DNA from: Actinomycetes bacterium | Lineage (GTDB): Bacteria; Actinomycetota; Acidimicrobiia; Acidimicrobiales; RAAP-2 | Reading direction: 5' to 3' | DNA length: 8,354 bases | Assembly (NCBI GenBank): GCA_021805305.1 | Contig: JAJZFO010000027.1 | Span: forward strand, 1-8,354 | Part shown: positions 6,421 to 8,354 of the stretch, piece after piece | Layout of the letters: the number at the start of each line of letters is the position of its first letter | Position numbering within the stretch: position 1 is the first letter of the stretch | Made by a program: the position numbers and the translations under genes | Notes under the pieces: generated by a model | Databases searched by the model: none | What the model saw: the letters and a program-made list of their open reading frames with translations, nothing else | What the model was told of the DNA's origin: nothing

Positions 6421-6645
6421 TTAGCGATCGCTGAGCGCCCGGCGGAACTTGAGGCGAGGGACCAGTCCTTCGCGCGACAGCATTCCCGCGACGTCGGCGA
6501 GTTCGGCGCTCATCGTCAAGGTCTCGGGCTGATCCCCCAGCACGTAACTCACCAGACAATCCTCACAATCGGGAGTAGACCGTCGCACGCAGTCACCACA
6601 ACTTATTGACACTTCGATTCCGGACACGATGCCCCTTTCAGTCAT
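6421..6645 (-). CDS. Small cysteine-motif protein (CxxC-x7-CxxC), unknown function
   Basis: About 74 residues, no function recognised. Near the N-terminus it carries SCGDCVRRSTPDCEDCLVSY, with Cys16, Cys19, Cys27 and Cys30, a spacing well suited to binding one zinc ion or an iron-sulphur cluster. The C-terminal half (about 43-74) looks helical: ELADVAGMLSREGLVPRLKFRRAL. I recall similar small Cys-rich proteins beside glycosyltransferase genes in other actinobacteria, which together with position and good coding character supports a real gene. Possible starts are ATG 6651, ATG 6645 (an AGGA lies 5 nt upstream) and GTG 6627 (AAAGGGG lies 4 nt upstream). The cysteines are retained in all three. 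It lies between the CxxC thioredoxin-like gene and the GT4 gene. Confidence 0.75.
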   Translation of the reverse strand: MTERGIVSGIEVSISCGDCVRRSTPDCEDCLVSYVLGDQPETLTMSAELADVAGMLSREGLVPRLKFRRALSDR

Positions 6646-6680
6646 CAGCATCCTGGCGCGACCCTGTCACACGTCGCCCG

Positions 6681-7076
6681 TCACGTGAGATACGGAGCGA
6701 TTTCTTCGCGAACTTGCGCGGGCGCAAAGACCACCCCCTCGCACACCACCCGCTCGTCACGCGGGACGACCAAAACGTAGAAGGGGGGCCAACGCACATC
6801 GAGGTCGGCGAGCAGGGACTCCGAGACCAACAGCTGGTGGGCACTTGTCGCCCACGCGGGGTCCGCCGAGGGGCGCGCCGCGACCACGAGGGTGGCCACC
6901 TCTCCGAACGCCTGCGCGGACGACGCGACCACGCTCTCGCACCCCAGACAGTCGTCCTTGACCGCGAGTACCAGCGTGCGCGTGGTGAACTCCCCTTCGA
7001 CCACGTCTCCGTGGAGAGTCGTGCCTCGATAGCGACGCGGTGCTCGGCGCTCTCGCGTGCCCTCGAAGGAGCGCAC
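6681..7076 (-). CDS. Uncharacterised CxxC protein, probably thioredoxin-fold
   Basis: 131 residues, not recognised as a named family. After a basic N-terminal segment (RERRAPRRYRG) comes strand TLVLAVKDDCLGCESVV (34-50), with Cys43-x-x-Cys46 at the start of a helix as in thioredoxins. Strand ATLVVAA (61-67) follows, then LLADLDVRWPPFYVLVVPRDERVVCEG (88-114). The WPPFYVLVV segment is placed like the cis-proline strand of a thioredoxin fold, and a helix APAQVREEI (118-126) closes the domain. The thioredoxin fold is an inference from this order. A zinc or redox role of the CxxC cannot be decided. No signal peptide or membrane segment is seen. The GTG start is 2 nt after the stop of the zinc-ribbon gene, so the two are almost certainly co-translated. 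Confidence 0.78.
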   Translation of the reverse strand: MRSFEGTRERRAPRRYRGTTLHGDVVEGEFTTRTLVLAVKDDCLGCESVVASSAQAFGEVATLVVAARPSADPAWATSAHQLLVSESLLADLDVRWPPFYVLVVPRDERVVCEGVVFAPAQVREEIAPYLT

Positions 7077-7078
7077 GA

Positions 7079-7285
7079 TTACTCGCCCTCGGTGGTGACC
7101 TCAACCCCGCGACCGTGACCACACCAACGACACGTCACCGAGTCCACGATGCGCGACACCACCTCGGGCTCCTCAATCGTGAGTTCACCACCCACCGTGT
7201 AGTGGTGAAAGGAGCGAACGGTGGTCGTCTCGACCACGTCGAAACGGGTCACATTGCCGCATGCGGTACAGCGATATTTGTCCAT
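7079..7285 (-). CDS. Small zinc-ribbon-like protein, unknown function
   Basis: 68 residues with CTAC near the N-terminus (Cys6, Cys9) and CRWC near the C-terminus (Cys52, Cys55). The two knuckles bracket a strand-rich middle (TRFDVVETTTVRSFHHYTVG), the layout of a zinc ribbon. Such small ribbons can bind nucleic acid or act in protein contacts; no more specific role can be read. The ATG at 7285 has GGAGGA almost touching it. The stop codon lies 2 nt before the next gene, and the PH-domain gene ends 33 nt upstream. Conserved-looking small actinobacterial proteins with this pattern exist to my knowledge, but I cannot name the family. Confidence 0.8.
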   Translation of the reverse strand: MDKYRCTACGNVTRFDVVETTTVRSFHHYTVGGELTIEEPEVVSRIVDSVTCRWCGHGRGVEVTTEGE

Positions 7286-7318
7286 TCCTCCACGGTAATG
7301 GACGCGACCACCCCACGG

Positions 7319-7861
7319 TCACCCCTCGAGGGGGCGGTCCCGACCCGGATCGGGGTCGGCGAACCACTGATCCCAGGACCGCGAGTCCGCCGAGGCCTCA
7401 TCGCGCCGCGTGCGATCGATCAAGCGTCCGAGCGCGGCGGGGTGACGCACGATGGGCAGGGTTATCGAGCCCGAGGACGTGTCCACGACCACCGCGCCAC
7501 GCCGGCGAAGGCGTTGGGCGAGGGACTGTTCGACGCGCGTCGCCACCACGTCGCTCACGTTGACCTGTGTCGAATACCGCGAGAGCACGCCCCCTTCGAT
7601 CAGCACTCGCCGAGTCGTCACGGTGATCTTGTGCGACCGCCATCGCCAGGTCCGCGTGAAGAGAAGCAGCGCGGGGATGAAGCCGACGAAGAGGAGCGCG
7701 ATGCCCTCGTACCGGTGAAGTAGCCCCCACTGCGTCGCCAGCGCCGTCACTCCACCCTCGATGAGAACAAAGGAGAGGAACGGTCCGACGACGCCCCGGG
7801 CCACCGGCGTCACGCTGATCACCAGGGACTCGCCGCTATCGAGGCGCCATCGCCGACTCAC
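7319..7861 (-). CDS. Bacterial PH-domain membrane protein (DUF304/YdbS-like)
   Basis: 180 residues. Two membrane segments are clear, about 22-44 (RGVVGPFLSFVLIEGGVTALATQ region) and 53-69 (GIALLFVGFIPALLLFT). After WRWRSHKITVTTRRVLIEGGVLSRYSTQVNVSDV comes the typical strand pattern of bacterial PH-like domains (about 72-150): the substrate-neutral T-x-x-R-V-L-I-x-x-G turn followed by the 'VNVSDV' strand and GAVVVDTSSGSITLPIVRHPAAL. The domain faces the cytoplasm in most predictions, though its ligand is unknown. A charged tail rich in Asp/Arg follows (about 152-180). The GTG start at 7861 has GAGGGG 4 nt upstream. It follows glbO by 39 nt and begins the run of closely packed genes. Confidence 0.85.
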   Translation of the reverse strand: MSRRWRLDSGESLVISVTPVARGVVGPFLSFVLIEGGVTALATQWGLLHRYEGIALLFVGFIPALLLFTRTWRWRSHKITVTTRRVLIEGGVLSRYSTQVNVSDVVATRVEQSLAQRLRRRGAVVVDTSSGSITLPIVRHPAALGRLIDRTRRDEASADSRSWDQWFADPDPGRDRPLEG

Positions 7862-7900
7862 GCGACCCCTCGAAATGGATAGTCCCGCGGTGGGCGATTC

Positions 7901-8275
7901 TCAGACATTGCGCATCTGGTGCGCGGCCATCTCGAAGTACGCCGTCATCTCGTCGAACTGTTCGATGGTCAACTCCGAACGCACACTCGCGAGCGCGGAC
8001 GTCATGGCGCGCACCCACGCGTCGCGCGCCTGTTTGGTGATGCGAAAGGGGGCGTGACGCATCCTCAATCGAGGGTGACCCCGCTCCTGCATATAGGTGG
8101 TCGGACCACCCCAGTATTGCGAGAGGAACAGGACCATGGTGCGCTTGGATTCCGTCAAGTCCTCCGGGTACATTGCGCGCAGGATGTCGTCCTCGACCAC
8201 GGCGGAGTAAAAGGCGTCGACCAAGCGAACGAAGAAAAGCTCACCCCCCACTTGGTCGTACAGTGTCGGTTCCAC
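7901..8275 (-). CDS. glbO: Group II truncated haemoglobin (trHbO)
   Basis: A 124-residue haem protein closely resembling mycobacterial GlbO. Key positions are visible: the LYDQVGG start (5-11), FY at helix B (Phe22, Tyr23 as B10), MYPEDL with Tyr36 as CD1, FLSQYWGGPTTYMQERGHPRLRMRHAPF (50-77) with proximal His74 (F8), and ARDAWVRAM with Trp87 as the group II marker G8 tryptophan. Group II proteins bind oxygen and nitric oxide and are linked to respiration, NO detoxification or redox chemistry. The GTG start lacks a Shine-Dalgarno, and a promoter places the transcription start on that G, so translation is probably leaderless. It is the first gene of the minus-strand block and is divergent from a tRNA gene. 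Confidence 0.95.
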   Translation of the reverse strand: MEPTLYDQVGGELFFVRLVDAFYSAVVEDDILRAMYPEDLTESKRTMVLFLSQYWGGPTTYMQERGHPRLRMRHAPFRITKQARDAWVRAMTSALASVRSELTIEQFDEMTAYFEMAAHQMRNV

Positions 8276-8281
8276 GTAACC

Positions 8282-8310
8282 AGCCTAGGGCGCGTGTTCT
8301 AGACTGTCTG
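8282..8310 (-). promoter_or_regulatory. Predicted promoter for leaderless glbO
   Basis: On the minus strand CAGACA (8310-8305, 4 of 6 to TTGACA), a 17-bp spacer and TAGGCT (8287-8282) lie upstream, and the base 7 nt after the -10 is the G of the GTG at 8275. The -10 is only moderate (T-A....T), but the geometry and the absence of a Shine-Dalgarno agree with each other. Confidence 0.4.
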
Positions 8311-8312
8311 AG

Positions 8313-8326
8313 GTCTGAATTCAGAC
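8313..8326. repeat. Perfect 14-bp palindrome with an extra half-site, between glbO and the tRNA
   Basis: GTCTGAATTCAGAC is a perfect inverted repeat ending 2 nt before the tRNA 5' end. Another copy of the half-site, GTCTGA, lies at 8306-8311, 7 bp before the one at 8313, and AGAC-T-GTCT at 8301-8309 is a further small inverted repeat. It could be an operator shared by the divergent genes or part of the tRNA precursor leader. Confidence 0.5.
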
Positions 8327-8328
8327 GC

Positions 8329-8354
8329 GCGGGTGTAGCTCAATGGTAGAGCTC
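8329..8354 (+). tRNA. tRNA, 5' part only (probably tRNA-Gly)
   Basis: GCGGGTG fits a 7-nt acceptor strand, followed by TA and a D-stem/loop GCTC-AATGGTA-GAGC that folds correctly. The sequence runs off the window edge 26 nt in, so the anticodon is not visible. The string GCGGGTGTAGCTCAATGG is typical of bacterial tRNA-Gly (often anticodon TCC), which is my guess. Confidence 0.8.

Noticed and set aside
6398..6559. N-terminal extension of the GT4 gene up to 6559
   Set aside because: The extra 54 residues are Arg/Gly-rich and overlap the Cys-rich gene, while the family N-terminus begins at ATG 6397.
1..8354. Mobile elements, CRISPR arrays or defence genes
   Set aside because: No transposase, integrase, repeat-spacer pattern, or toxin or nuclease motif was seen on either strand.

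Overview
The window is GC-rich, and every protein gene I accept lies on the minus strand. The gene content points to an actinobacterium (Actinomycetota). It has an N-terminal piece of a B12-dependent ribonucleotide reductase, a PimB'-like GT4 mannosyltransferase, a ROK glucokinase next to an SRPBCC protein, a group II truncated haemoglobin of the mycobacterial GlbO type, frequent GTG starts and probable leaderless transcripts. Acidimicrobiia is my guess from overall flavour, not something the sequence proves.

Layout in the direction of transcription (right to left): the first 26 bases of a plus-strand tRNA (probably Gly) at the right edge; a short divergent spacer holding a perfect 14-bp palindrome; then glbO (8275-7901), a two-TM PH-domain protein (7861-7319), a small zinc-ribbon protein (7285-7079), a CxxC thioredoxin-like protein (7076-6681), a small protein with two CxxC motifs (6645-6421), a GT4 glycosyltransferase (6397-5240), an SRPBCC lipid-binding-fold protein (5205-4759), a ROK glucokinase (4762-3791), a short LLM-class flavin oxidoreductase (3794-3120), an AlaC-type aminotransferase (3106-1904) and a small membrane protein (about 1830-1612). 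A 261-nt intergenic region follows, then nrdJ (1350 to beyond the left edge).

The ten genes after glbO are packed with gaps of 2 to 73 nt or 4-nt stop/start overlaps, so much of the block is probably co-transcribed. The functions are mixed: redox and metal-binding small proteins, envelope glycolipid synthesis, sugar phosphorylation and amino-acid metabolism. Three consecutive small cysteine-motif proteins of unknown function are the least explained part.

The best regulatory signal lies upstream of nrdJ. There is a good -35/-10 promoter with a 17-bp spacer, followed by two NrdR-box-like 16-mers whose centres are exactly 31 bp apart. The upstream one covers the predicted transcription start. 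This is the classic arrangement for repression by NrdR. I see no mobile element, CRISPR array, phage gene or clearly novel defence system; most of the window is ordinary actinobacterial chromosome.
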